NCBI GenBank assembly: GCA_964648485.1
Contig: CAZYOF010000012.1
Location: 46,500 to 110,499 of the forward strand
Source of the DNA: DAIOEK01 sp964648485
GTDB lineage: Bacteria > Chloroflexota > Anaerolineae > Anaerolineales > Anaerolineaceae
Reading direction: 5' to 3'
DNA length: 64,000 nucleotides
The notes below the pieces were generated by a model. It saw only the letters and a program-made list of their open reading frames with translations. It did no database searches and was not told the origin of the DNA. The position numbers were made by a program, and so were the translations under genes. The number at the start of each line of letters is the position of its first letter. Position 1 is the stretch's first letter. Positions 1-7,982 of the stretch are shown piece by piece.

Positions 1-948
1 ATCCTCTGTACTGATGATTCCCATTCTCATACCCTCTTTAATGAAGGTCACATGGATCGTGTGATCCGGCATGCGATAGAGCAGGGTATAACCCCAGTTA
101 CAGCAATTCAGATGGCAACCATTAATACCGCTGAACATTTTGGGTTAGCGAATCTACTTGGACAAATTGCCCCTGGTAGATTTGCAGATATCCTTTTGGT
201 ACCGGACTTGAAAGATTTCTCTGTGGAAATGGTTATTGCCCAGGGCAGAGTCATCAGCCAGGCTGGCCATATTTTAATTAACCTTCCAGAGTATCAGTTT
301 CCAGATTGGGCAAAAAAGTCTATTCACATACCTCATCCGGTAAATCCTCAAGATTTCATCATCCGAACTGATAAAACTGGGGAGGTTCAAGTTAATGTCA
401 TTGGGGTTATCGAAAACCAAGCTCCTACCCGGCATATCAAAACTACGATGCTGGTTATGGATGGTCAATTAAATTCAGACCGTAAACGAGATATTGCTAA
501 AATTGCCCTGATTGAAAGGCATAAAAACAGTGGAGTAATTCAAATGGGTTTTGTTCAAGGGTTTGGTTTCAGCCGCCCTTGTGCAGTGGCGACAACGGTT
601 GCCCACGATAGCCATCACCTGATCGTTGTTGGTACTGATGATGCCTGTATGGCAAAAGCTGTTAATACACTTGCAGACTGCGGAGGTGGGCAGGTCGTCA
701 TCATTAATGGAGAGATCACAGGGTTGGTTGAATTACCCATTGGGGGTTTAATGTCAGGGGATAGCGGACAGGCAGTAGCCCGAAAAGCAGCCAATGTTCT
801 TGCCGGTTTTATGGAATGCGGTTGTGAATTGAATAATCCTAATATGCAGTTGAGCTTGTTAGGATTGGTAGTTATTCCAGAGATTCGCATTTCAGATAAA
901 GGTCTTGTAGATGTGAATACCATGCAATTCATTAATCTAGTGGATTAA
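1..948 (+). CDS. ade: Adenine deaminase, C-terminal part (5' end outside window)
   Basis: The reading frame is open to base 1, so this is the 3' part of a gene that begins upstream. The first visible residues, TDDSHSHTLFNEGH, followed by RVIRHAIEQG, TAIQMATINTAEHFGL and GRFADILLV, are the end of an amidohydrolase barrel of the adenine deaminase type (adenine to hypoxanthine plus ammonia; cytosolic, metal-dependent). The remaining residues form the family's C-terminal domain (GFGFSRPCAVATTVAHDSHH, LPIGGLMSG). It heads an island of purine and ureide catabolism genes, and the GntR regulator begins one base after its stop codon. The metal-binding HxH motif of the N-terminal half is not in the window. 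Identification as Ade is confident; the use for catabolism rather than salvage is inferred from the neighbours. Confidence 0.92.
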   Translation: MLCTDDSHSHTLFNEGHMDRVIRHAIEQGITPVTAIQMATINTAEHFGLANLLGQIAPGRFADILLVPDLKDFSVEMVIAQGRVISQAGHILINLPEYQFPDWAKKSIHIPHPVNPQDFIIRTDKTGEVQVNVIGVIENQAPTRHIKTTMLVMDGQLNSDRKRDIAKIALIERHKNSGVIQMGFVQGFGFSRPCAVATTVAHDSHHLIVVGTDDACMAKAVNTLADCGGGQVVIINGEITGLVELPIGGLMSGDSGQAVARKAANVLAGFMECGCELNNPNMQLSLLGLVVIPEIRISDKGLVDVNTMQFINLVD

Positions 949-949
949 T

Positions 950-1723
950 ATGACAGACAAAACAGAAAAATATCATCCATATAAGAACCTACGCACTTCG
1001 CTGGCAGATTTGATATCTCAAACTGAGCCAGGCGAGAAACTACCTACCGAACCTCTGTTAGCCAAGCAGATGGGAGTTTCCCGTGCAACTTTAAGGGAGG
1101 CAATGCGTTCGTTTGAAAGCCAGGGTCTAATCCGGAGGCGACAGGGCATTGGCACTTTCGTTGTTGGCAGAGCACATGTGATAGATAGCGGATTGGAAAT
1201 CCTGGAAAGTATTGAAACCCTTGCTGATCGTATTGGCCTGGATGTTTCAATGGGTGACTTAAAGATTCACATCATTCAAGCAGATGATGATCTGGCTGCT
1301 GCCCTTGAAATTAATCCTAACGAAGAGTTGATACAGGTATCAAGAACCATTCAGGCTGAGAATCGACCGGTTGCTTATCTGGTTGATATCCTATTAAAAG
1401 ATATTATTCCATTGGAAGAGTTATCTAACGATTTCAGTGGCTCTGTTCTCGATTTAATGTTACGGCGGGGGCAACCACCGCTATCGTTTTCAGATACCGA
1501 GATAAGAGCGATGGATGCGACATCGGAGATCGCTCGTGAACTTGAAATACAGCGAGGGGATGGGTTGCTTTTGTTTGTAGCAAGATTGTTTAATACATCA
1601 AATCAAGCTATCTGTTATTCGTACTCATATTTTCTCCCCGGGTATTTTCGTTTTCATGTTCTTCGAAATGTTGCATCAATAGAACAATCAAATAATATGG
1701 TTGGATTACGAACAGGAGGATAA
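950..1723 (+). CDS. GntR-family transcriptional regulator (HutC/UTRA subfamily)
   Basis: An N-terminal winged helix-turn-helix (residues about 10-75: EKLPTEPLLAKQMGVSRATL, REAMRSFESQGLIRRRQGIG) is followed by a UTRA-type effector-binding domain (about 90-245), the architecture of HutC-like GntR repressors. UTRA domains bind small metabolites that are usually intermediates of the regulated pathway. Length (257 aa) is normal. The gene lies one base after the adenine deaminase stop and just ahead of the carbamoyltransferase, carbamate kinase and transporter genes. It is therefore a good candidate for the pathway-specific regulator of this island, with a purine or ureide as effector. Operator sites were not identified with confidence. 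Confidence 0.9.
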   Translation: MTDKTEKYHPYKNLRTSLADLISQTEPGEKLPTEPLLAKQMGVSRATLREAMRSFESQGLIRRRQGIGTFVVGRAHVIDSGLEILESIETLADRIGLDVSMGDLKIHIIQADDDLAAALEINPNEELIQVSRTIQAENRPVAYLVDILLKDIIPLEELSNDFSGSVLDLMLRRGQPPLSFSDTEIRAMDATSEIARELEIQRGDGLLLFVARLFNTSNQAICYSYSYFLPGYFRFHVLRNVASIEQSNNMVGLRTGG

Positions 1724-1801
1724 TCGGAGAAAATAAAATAGTACACCTGTTACATGTTACTAGCTTTACCAGCGGCAAACCATTTCTGCAGGAGGTATAC
1801 A

Positions 1802-2752
1802 ATGCGTAGTTTTTTGGGTCGTGATATTCTCTCACTCAAAGAATTTGAGCGTCAGGAATTTTTCCATGTATTTCACATCGCAGAAGAAATGGAACCGATA
1901 GCTCGCAGCCGTCAAAATAGCGATATGTTGGCTTCCAAAACTCTGGTTACAGCTTTTTATCAGCCTTCCACCCGCACCAGGCTGGCGCATGAGGCAGCAA
2001 TGCATCGACTTGGTGGTCATGTTACCGGCTTTTCAGATGCAAAAATGACTCGTGCAGGGGATTTCTATCAGGAAAGCATTAAAGACACAGTGAAGATGTT
2101 GGAATTCTATGGCGATGTTATTGTGATGCGTCATTTTCAACAAGGTGCCCCGCATGAGGCAGCCAGGTGGGCATCTATACCAATTATCAATGGTGGAGAT
2201 GGCTGGGGCGAGCATCCGACTCAAATCCTCACTGACCTGTTTACGGTATTTCGTGAAAAGGGGCACATCGATGGTTTAAAATGGCTTGCTGTTGGCGATA
2301 TGCGCATGAGAACAATGCATTCCTTAGGTTATGCCCTATCGCAGTTTGATTGTCCCATCACGTTTGTCTCTCCCCCTGATATGTCACTCACAAAGGAGTT
2401 TAAAGACGAGCTCAACCAATTCTCAGTTAATTTCAGAGAGGTGGAGCATGTTGAGCAGGCTATTGCAGATGCAGACGTGATTTTGGTTGAACCTGTTGTA
2501 CAACCAGATTACACAAAATCCCGCCAGGAAGCTGAGGATCATGGGCTCACACCCGCGAACTACAAAATTACCCGAGAGCTTCTTACAAATAAGGCGAAGA
2601 GCGATGCGATTTTGCTCCATTCTTTACCCCGAATGGATGAGATCCCAACGGATGTTGATATCACTCGATGGTCACGTTACTGGCAAGAGGCTTATAATGG
2701 GGTCGTTATGCGTATGGCATTACTGGCGCTTGTCTTAGGTGCCACTGAATAA
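1802..2752 (+). CDS. Aspartate-carbamoyltransferase-like protein of uncertain substrate
   Basis: A 316-residue member of the aspartate/ornithine carbamoyltransferase family, closest in layout to the ATCase catalytic chain. Carbamoyl phosphate motifs are present: PSTRTRLAHEAAMHRLGG, the MRH arginine, HPTQILTDLFTV and LHSLPRMDEI. Aligned by eye with E. coli PyrB, the loop that carries catalytic Lys83/Lys84 reads AGDFYQES, and the segment with aspartate-binding Arg229 (TRVQ in PyrB) reads EPVVQ, so both residues appear to be missing. That argues against ordinary aspartate transcarbamoylase and for another amine or ureido partner. The ATG at 1802 is preceded by GGAGG. It lies directly before a YgeW-like paralogue and carbamate kinase, so it probably works in the phosphorolytic direction in ureide breakdown (inference). 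Confidence 0.8.
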   Translation: MRSFLGRDILSLKEFERQEFFHVFHIAEEMEPIARSRQNSDMLASKTLVTAFYQPSTRTRLAHEAAMHRLGGHVTGFSDAKMTRAGDFYQESIKDTVKMLEFYGDVIVMRHFQQGAPHEAARWASIPIINGGDGWGEHPTQILTDLFTVFREKGHIDGLKWLAVGDMRMRTMHSLGYALSQFDCPITFVSPPDMSLTKEFKDELNQFSVNFREVEHVEQAIADADVILVEPVVQPDYTKSRQEAEDHGLTPANYKITRELLTNKAKSDAILLHSLPRMDEIPTDVDITRWSRYWQEAYNGVVMRMALLALVLGATE

Positions 2753-2777
2753 TAAATTTGTATAAGGAGTAGATTTT

Positions 2778-3755
2778 ATGCAAACATTTTTGCATGGACG
2801 TGATCTAATTGGAGATCTTGATTTCTCTAAAGAGGAAGTCGAAACAGTATTAGAAGTAGCTTTGGATCTAAAAAGAAAACGTGCTTTAAATGAACTTACA
2901 CCGTATCTGCGTGATAAAGTTTTGGCGATGTTATTTTTCTTCAGCAGCACCCGCACGAGAGGTTCTTTTGAAGCTGGTATGGCTCATCTGGGTGGGCATG
3001 CAGCATTCATTGAATCAAGAACAACACAGATTTCACATGGAGACACCCCAAAGGAAATTGGTGAAATCTTTGGGCGATATTTTGATGGTATTGCAATCCG
3101 GCACGTTGATTGGGGATTAGGAAATAAATATCTGAATGAGGTTGCAAAAGCATCACGCGTACCCGTGTTAAATATGCAATGTGATGTTTATCATCCATTC
3201 CAAATTCTCGCTGATCTTCTAACCATCGTCGAGAAAAAAGGGCGTGATCTAAAGAAAAAGAAGATGGTTGTTTCATGGGCTTATGCCGCTTCATATCAGA
3301 AACCTATGTCAGTACCTCAAAGCCTGATACTCCAGATGCCACGATTTGGATTGGATGTTGTATTAGCCCATCCACCAGAGTTTAAGCTGATGCCAGAAAT
3401 TATGGATCAGGCTCGTGAACAGGCAAAGAAATTTGGTACAAGCTTTGAAATCGTGGATGATATGGATGCCGGATTCAAAGATGCAGATATCGTTTATGCA
3501 AAGAGCTGGGGAGCAATGGTCCATACACCTGATCCTGATGAAGGAGCAAAGATCATCAAGAAGTATGAAAGCTGGATAACAGATGATAGACGTATGGCTC
3601 TAGCCAAGAAAGACGCCATATACATGCACCCCCTTCCTGCAGACAGAAATATTGAAGTTACAGATTCGGTTATTGATGGACCGCAGTCTGTTGTGTATGA
3701 TGAAGCAGAAAACCGCATGCACGTACAAGAAGCCGTTATGGCTCTCACCATGTAG
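2778..3755 (+). CDS. ygeW: Knotted carbamoyltransferase, YgeW-like
   Basis: A 325-residue carbamoyltransferase with the carbamoyl phosphate loop FFSSTRTRGSFEAGMAHLGG and the HPFQ and MHPLPADRNIEV motifs. The stretch SWAYAASYQKPMSVPQ and the C-terminal DEAENRMHVQEAVMAL are typical of the YgeW group rather than of anabolic OTCase or ATCase. The acceptor of YgeW enzymes is not firmly settled. The family sits next to hydantoinase and carbamate kinase genes in purine/ureide clusters, where it is thought to release carbamoyl phosphate from a carbamoylated product. It is 25 bases downstream of the ATCase-like gene, preceded by AAGGAG, and followed 29 bases later by carbamate kinase. The assignment to YgeW is from motif recall, without a database search. 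Confidence 0.82.
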   Translation: MQTFLHGRDLIGDLDFSKEEVETVLEVALDLKRKRALNELTPYLRDKVLAMLFFFSSTRTRGSFEAGMAHLGGHAAFIESRTTQISHGDTPKEIGEIFGRYFDGIAIRHVDWGLGNKYLNEVAKASRVPVLNMQCDVYHPFQILADLLTIVEKKGRDLKKKKMVVSWAYAASYQKPMSVPQSLILQMPRFGLDVVLAHPPEFKLMPEIMDQAREQAKKFGTSFEIVDDMDAGFKDADIVYAKSWGAMVHTPDPDEGAKIIKKYESWITDDRRMALAKKDAIYMHPLPADRNIEVTDSVIDGPQSVVYDEAENRMHVQEAVMALTM

Positions 3756-3784
3756 TCTAAAACTTAGAAAGGTATTAAAGAGAA

Positions 3785-4735
3785 ATGGCAAATAAAGTAG
3801 CAGTAGTAGCAGTTGGTGGAAATTCATTAATTCTTGATCCTAAGAAGGTGACGGTTGAAGACCAGTATCTTGCCGCAGCTGAAACCTCAAAACATATCGC
3901 TGATATGATTGAAGCAGGTTGGGATGTAGCAATTGGTCATGGAAATGGTCCGCAGGTTGGTTTTATTCTTCGCCGCTCTGAGATCGCTGCAAAATATGAA
4001 GGTATGCATGAAGTCCCATTGGATGTTTGCGGTGCAGACAGCCAGGGTGCGATTGGTTATGCTTTACAGCAAACTCTTCAGAATGAACTTATCCAGCGTG
4101 GCATTAAAAAATCTGTAGCCACTGTAGTTACCCAGGTAAAAGTGGATAAAAACGATAAAGCTTTTGAGCATCCAACCAAACCAATTGGCGGCTTTATGGA
4201 AGAGGAAGAAGCAAAACGCCGCGAAAAGGAGCAGGGGTGGAATATCGTTGAAGATTCTGGACGAGGTTGGAGACGAGTAGTTGCATCTCCTATTCCGCAG
4301 GAAGTTGTTGAGATTGATGCAGTAAAAGAATTACTTGATGCCGGAACATGTGTCATAACTGTTGGCGGTGGTGGAATCCCGGTAATTGATAATGGTAAAG
4401 GTGGGTGCCTCGGTGTAGCCGCAGTGATTGATAAAGATTTTGCGAGCAGCCTGCTCTCTCAGGAAATCAACGCGGATCTATTTGTCATTTCTACGGCTGT
4501 TGAAAAAATTGCAATTAATTATGGAAAACCTGATCAGAAGTGGATTGACAAAATGACTGTTGCGGAGGCAAAGAAATACATTGAAGAAGGACATTTTGCA
4601 AAAGGTTCCATGCTCCCTAAAGTCCAGGCGATTATCTGGTACCTGGAAAATGGAGGAAAGCAAGCTCTTGTAACCGATCCGCCGCACATTGGTGCAGCGC
4701 TTCGAGGTGAGACAGGAACCTGGATCGTACCTTAA
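3785..4735 (+). CDS. arcC: Carbamate kinase
   Basis: A 316-residue amino acid kinase family protein with AVGGNSLI at the N-terminus, HGNGPQVGF, VDVCGADSQGAIGY-like substrate region, VGGGGIPVI and the C-terminal HFAKGSMLPKVQA, all typical of carbamate kinase. It converts carbamoyl phosphate and ADP to ATP, ammonia and CO2, the energy-yielding last step of arginine- or ureide-fermenting pathways. It is preceded by GAAAGG and two carbamoyltransferase genes, and a strong intrinsic terminator starts 8 bases after its stop. No arginine deiminase is nearby, so the carbamoyl phosphate probably comes from purine-derived ureides (inference). Confidence 0.96.
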   Translation: MANKVAVVAVGGNSLILDPKKVTVEDQYLAAAETSKHIADMIEAGWDVAIGHGNGPQVGFILRRSEIAAKYEGMHEVPLDVCGADSQGAIGYALQQTLQNELIQRGIKKSVATVVTQVKVDKNDKAFEHPTKPIGGFMEEEEAKRREKEQGWNIVEDSGRGWRRVVASPIPQEVVEIDAVKELLDAGTCVITVGGGGIPVIDNGKGGCLGVAAVIDKDFASSLLSQEINADLFVISTAVEKIAINYGKPDQKWIDKMTVAEAKKYIEEGHFAKGSMLPKVQAIIWYLENGGKQALVTDPPHIGAALRGETGTWIVP

Positions 4736-5017
4736 TTCAATGCCCCCGCGCTAAAAAGCGCGGGGGTTTTGCAATTGTATAGACAATAAAAAAATTGTCT
4801 CAAATGATGGCACAATTAAAAGGTGTTATTTTTTGCTTTCGTGTAAAATACTTTTATCCACCTGAGATGAATCCAATAAACCCTGTATTAATTTAACCAG
4901 ATTCGTTGAGGGTATTTTGTAAAAATATATCGAGAGGAGGTGGAATTCCACAAATTTCTTGTTCTGGTAATTATCTGCACCCACTAACCACAATAGTCAG
5001 AAATTGGAGGAGTTTAC
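4736..5017. other. Intergenic region before the nucleoside-binding lipoprotein
   Basis: About 280 bases without a convincing ORF. Apart from the terminator it holds an AT-rich inverted repeat AGACAAT/ATTGTCT (4781-4787 and 4794-4800), which could be an operator. There is a GGAGG at 4936-4942 that does not precede a gene, and the strong ribosome binding site of the lipoprotein gene (TTGGAGGAG). No promoter close to consensus and no known riboswitch was recognised. The long leader would allow RNA-level control, but nothing proves it. Confidence 0.4.
4743..4770 (+). terminator. Intrinsic terminator after carbamate kinase
   Basis: A perfect 9-bp GC stem (CCCCCGCGC / GCGCGGGGG) with loop TAAAAA is followed by TTTT. 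It closes the carbamoyltransferase-kinase transcript ahead of the transporter genes. Confidence 0.93.
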
Positions 5018-6334
5018 ATGAATACGAAGTTTGTTTGGCGTATCGCTGCAGTTATGCTAATAGCCACAATGGTTTTAGTCGCCTGCGCACCCGCGGCTCC
5101 TGCTCCGGCACCTGCTGAACCAGCCGCACCTGCCGAACCGGCTGCTCCTGCCGAGCCGGCTGCACCAGCTGAGCCTGCTCCTGCAGAGCCCGTTGCACCT
5201 GCCGAGCCGGCTGCACCCGCTGAACCTGGTGCTTTCCAGATTCCGGATATTCAGGAAGGCAAGTTCAATATTGCCATGGTTCTAATCGGTCCACACAATG
5301 ATGGCGGTTGGTCTCAGGCTCATTATGAAGGCCTTGAATATGTTGAGCAGAATGTTCCCAATGTTCATACCGCTTACATTGAGAATGTACCGGAAGGAGC
5401 AGATTCCGAACAGGTTTTCCGCAGCCTTTCACGGAAAGGATTCAACCTGGTTATCGGTACCTCATTTGGTTTCATGGATCCAATGGAAGTTGTTGCTGAA
5501 GAATACCCAGATACATACTACATCCATTTGACCGGGATCAAATCCAATTCGAAGAATTTTGGTAACCTGATGGGCGCCATGGAAAATATGAAGTATCTGG
5601 CAGGTATGCTAGCCGGAGCCCGCGCCAAGCAGGATGGAAATCCCAAATTGGGTTACATGGCAACCTTCCCGATCCCTGAAGAGCTTCGTCTGGGTAATGC
5701 AATAGCCCTCGGAATGAAGAAAACCTGTCCTGAATGCACCATGGATGTTCGCTGGATTAATACCTGGCATGACCCAGTCATTGAAAAAGAATCTGCAGCA
5801 TCACTTTTTGATGCAGGCGCCCAAGTGGTCTTCACTGGTGCTGATACTCCGGCAGTTGCAGATGTTGCTCAAGAAAAGGGGAAATGGGGCGTAACCTATG
5901 ACTGGTACGGCTCCTGCAAAGTAGATGCCTGCTTAACCGCTCCATATTGGGTGTGGGGACCTGAATATACCCGTATTACCAAAGGTATCATCGATGGAAC
6001 CTATACACCTGGTTCGGATTACTTCGATTCTGAAACTGGAGCCCTTGGTTTATATGGCTTTATGGAAGGTCAGGAGTTGACCAAGGGAGTTGCTGATCTC
6101 GACCCTGCAGTGATCACCCTTGTCCGTGAGACGCTGGATCAGATGCTGAAAGGTGAGTTTAACCGGTTTGATGTATTCTCCGGACCAATCAAAGATAACA
6201 AGGGTAATGTGATTGTTCCTGAAGGCGAAAAGCTGGAACAGATTGACCTGGATGCATTCCCCGAGTACGGTCTCCCATGCAAGTACTGCATGAAGTGGTG
6301 GGCTGAGGGTATCACCGCCGAATTGCCCGAATAA
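5018..6334 (+). CDS. BmpA/PnrA-type nucleoside-binding lipoprotein of an ABC transporter
   Basis: The 438-residue product starts with a signal peptide and a lipobox (VLVAC, Cys23), so it is probably a membrane-anchored lipoprotein. Residues about 25-70 are a low-complexity Pro-Ala-Glu linker built from PAEPAAPAEP-type repeats. The rest matches the basic membrane protein (Bmp/PnrA) family: NIAMVLIGPHNDGGWSQAHY, SEQVFRSLSRKGFNLVIGTS, NLMGAMENMKYLAGMLAGA, AQVVFTGADTPAVADVAQEK. Family members bind purine nucleosides or related compounds. The ATPase and two permease genes follow. A terminator hairpin between this gene and the ATPase suggests that the binding protein is made in excess. The ligand (nucleoside, purine or allantoin-like) cannot be read from sequence. 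Confidence 0.93.
   Translation: MNTKFVWRIAAVMLIATMVLVACAPAAPAPAPAEPAAPAEPAAPAEPAAPAEPAPAEPVAPAEPAAPAEPGAFQIPDIQEGKFNIAMVLIGPHNDGGWSQAHYEGLEYVEQNVPNVHTAYIENVPEGADSEQVFRSLSRKGFNLVIGTSFGFMDPMEVVAEEYPDTYYIHLTGIKSNSKNFGNLMGAMENMKYLAGMLAGARAKQDGNPKLGYMATFPIPEELRLGNAIALGMKKTCPECTMDVRWINTWHDPVIEKESAASLFDAGAQVVFTGADTPAVADVAQEKGKWGVTYDWYGSCKVDACLTAPYWVWGPEYTRITKGIIDGTYTPGSDYFDSETGALGLYGFMEGQELTKGVADLDPAVITLVRETLDQMLKGEFNRFDVFSGPIKDNKGNVIVPEGEKLEQIDLDAFPEYGLPCKYCMKWWAEGITAELPE
5095..5230 (+). repeat. Coding low-complexity Pro-Ala-Glu repeat
   Basis: Tandem, imperfect copies of codons for PAEPA/PAAPAEP form the linker between the lipid anchor and the ligand-binding domain of the BmpA-like protein. The repeat is coding and in frame. 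Such linkers are common in lipoproteins of this group of bacteria. Confidence 0.85.
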
Positions 6335-6349
6335 GCATATTGTATAATT

Positions 6350-6390
6350 AGCCAGATCATCATTTGATGATCTGGCTTTCTTTGTTTTTC
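6350..6390 (+). terminator. Hairpin terminator/attenuator between binding protein and ATPase genes
   Basis: A 13-bp perfect stem AGCCAGATCATCA / TGATGATCTGGCT (6350-6362, 6365-6377) is followed by TTCTTTGTTTTT. The next gene has a ribosome binding site but no obvious promoter, so partial readthrough is the likely mode. This would reduce the ATPase and permeases relative to the lipoprotein. Confidence 0.85.
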
Positions 6391-6413
6391 AATTCCACAG
6401 CACCGGAAGAAAA

Positions 6414-7982
6414 ATGGAAAATTTCCCGAACACAAACAATGCACCTGAAGAAGTTGTCGTTATGAAGGGGATAAATAAACAATTCCCGGGAGTGCTGGCA
6501 AATGATCAGGTGGATTTTACCTTGCGAAAAGGCGAAATCCACGCCCTCCTTGGAGAAAATGGCGCGGGAAAGAGTACTCTCATGAATATTCTTGCTGGAT
6601 TGTATCAGCAAGATTCTGGCACAATTTCAGTTCATGGAAAACGGGTCCAATTCTCATCACCGCGTCAGGCAATAACTGCCGGAATTGGTATGGTGCATCA
6701 ACATTTTATGCTGGTACCTACCCAAAGTGTGACTGAAAATGTTTTATTAGGGTTGGATGATCCAAAGTTTTTTATGCAGTTACAAAAATATGATAAAAAA
6801 ATTAAAGAAGTAGGTGAACAATTTGGTTTACCTATCGACCCGACAGCGAAAATTTGGCAGCTCTCTGTTGGAGAACAACAAAGAGTTGAAATTATTAAAA
6901 TGCTCTATCGGGGTGCCGATATTCTGGTTCTCGATGAACCTACAGCGGTTTTGGCACCTCAAGAAATTGAGATCCTTATTGGTACTCTACGAAAAATGAC
7001 TCAGCAGGGTAAGTCGATCATATTTATTAGTCATAAGCTTCATGAAGTCTTGAACATTGCTGATCGTCTGACCATTATGCGGCGCGGAAAAGTAACCGGA
7101 TCTGGCTTAGATCCGAAGGGGATGACAATAAACGAATTAGCGAAACTGATGGTCGGCAGAGAAATAGTATTTAATCTGGATAAAAAAGATATCGAACCAG
7201 GTGAAATCGTACTCGAAGTGAAAGATCTGGAATGCACAAATGATAAAGGTTTACCTGCTCTTCGAGGTGTAAATTTAAATGTGCGCCATGGAGAAATTGT
7301 TGGTTTAGCTGGGGTTGCTGGAAATGGTCAGCGAGAGTTGGCAGAAGTGATCACTGGCTTGCGTAAATGCTGCTCTGGCAAAATTATCCTGCATGGTAAA
7401 GATGTGACAAACAAAGAACCGCGTGATTCAATTCTGCAGGGAATATCACATGTACCAGAAGACCGGACCCATGTTGGTTCTGCTCCGAACTTGAGTCTGA
7501 CTGACAATGTGATTATGAAATCTTATAACAAAGACCCCATTGGGCGCGGATGGACTGTTAATCAAATTGCAGCAGAGAAATACGCAAGTGAATTACGTTC
7601 AGCTTATGAGATCTTATCACCAACAATAAAAACTCCGGTCAGATTGCTCTCAGGGGGAAATCTCCAGAGAGTGATTCTCGCCAGGGAAATTTCGAGTAAA
7701 CCGGCTCTTATGGTTGCCATGCAACCTACCCGAGGCTTGGATGTAGGTGCTATTGAAGGTGTCCATAAACTCCTGCTTATCCAACGGGAAGCTGGGGCTG
7801 GCGTTCTTCTGGTATCAGAAGAGCTTGATGAATTACTCGCTTTGAGTGACCGAGTTTATGTGATTTATGAGGGTAAGATTGTCGGTGAAATGAAAGATAA
7901 AAATATTGAGAAGATCGGATTAATGATGACAGGCTCTCTTTCTGAGATGTCTGAAGAAGCAAGGAGCATCCAGGATGTCTGA
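6414..7982 (+). CDS. Nucleoside-type ABC transporter, duplicated ATP-binding protein
   Basis: A 522-residue protein with two ABC domains in tandem, like RbsA/MglA/NupO proteins. Domain 1 has Walker A GENGAGKST (47-55), signature LSVGEQQRVEI and Walker B LVLDEPTAVLAP. Domain 2 has the relaxed Walker A GVAGNGQRE, signature LSGGNLQRVILAREI and MVAMQPTRGLDVG. Alteration of the second nucleotide site is normal for this family. The protein energises the two permeases encoded next; the first permease start overlaps its 3' end by 8 bases, which suggests translational coupling. The partner binding protein is the BmpA-like lipoprotein upstream, pointing to nucleoside or purine uptake. Confidence 0.95.
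   Translation: MENFPNTNNAPEEVVVMKGINKQFPGVLANDQVDFTLRKGEIHALLGENGAGKSTLMNILAGLYQQDSGTISVHGKRVQFSSPRQAITAGIGMVHQHFMLVPTQSVTENVLLGLDDPKFFMQLQKYDKKIKEVGEQFGLPIDPTAKIWQLSVGEQQRVEIIKMLYRGADILVLDEPTAVLAPQEIEILIGTLRKMTQQGKSIIFISHKLHEVLNIADRLTIMRRGKVTGSGLDPKGMTINELAKLMVGREIVFNLDKKDIEPGEIVLEVKDLECTNDKGLPALRGVNLNVRHGEIVGLAGVAGNGQRELAEVITGLRKCCSGKIILHGKDVTNKEPRDSILQGISHVPEDRTHVGSAPNLSLTDNVIMKSYNKDPIGRGWTVNQIAAEKYASELRSAYEILSPTIKTPVRLLSGGNLQRVILAREISSKPALMVAMQPTRGLDVGAIEGVHKLLLIQREAGAGVLLVSEELDELLALSDRVYVIYEGKIVGEMKDKNIEKIGLMMTGSLSEMSEEARSIQDV

Noticed and set aside
1724..1801. GntR operator with GTTAC repeats before the first carbamoyltransferase gene
   Set aside because: GTTACATGTTAC is a direct, not inverted, repeat and no second copy was found upstream of the transporter genes, so an operator could not be supported.
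4771..5017. A purine or other riboswitch before the nucleoside-binding lipoprotein
   Set aside because: No conserved purine aptamer core (three-way junction with the known loop sequences) was found; only a short AT-rich inverted repeat is visible.
5095..5230. Tandem repeats that could be mistaken for a CRISPR or satellite
   Set aside because: The repeats are in frame and encode the Pro-Ala-Glu linker of a lipoprotein; unit lengths and sequences vary, with no spacers.
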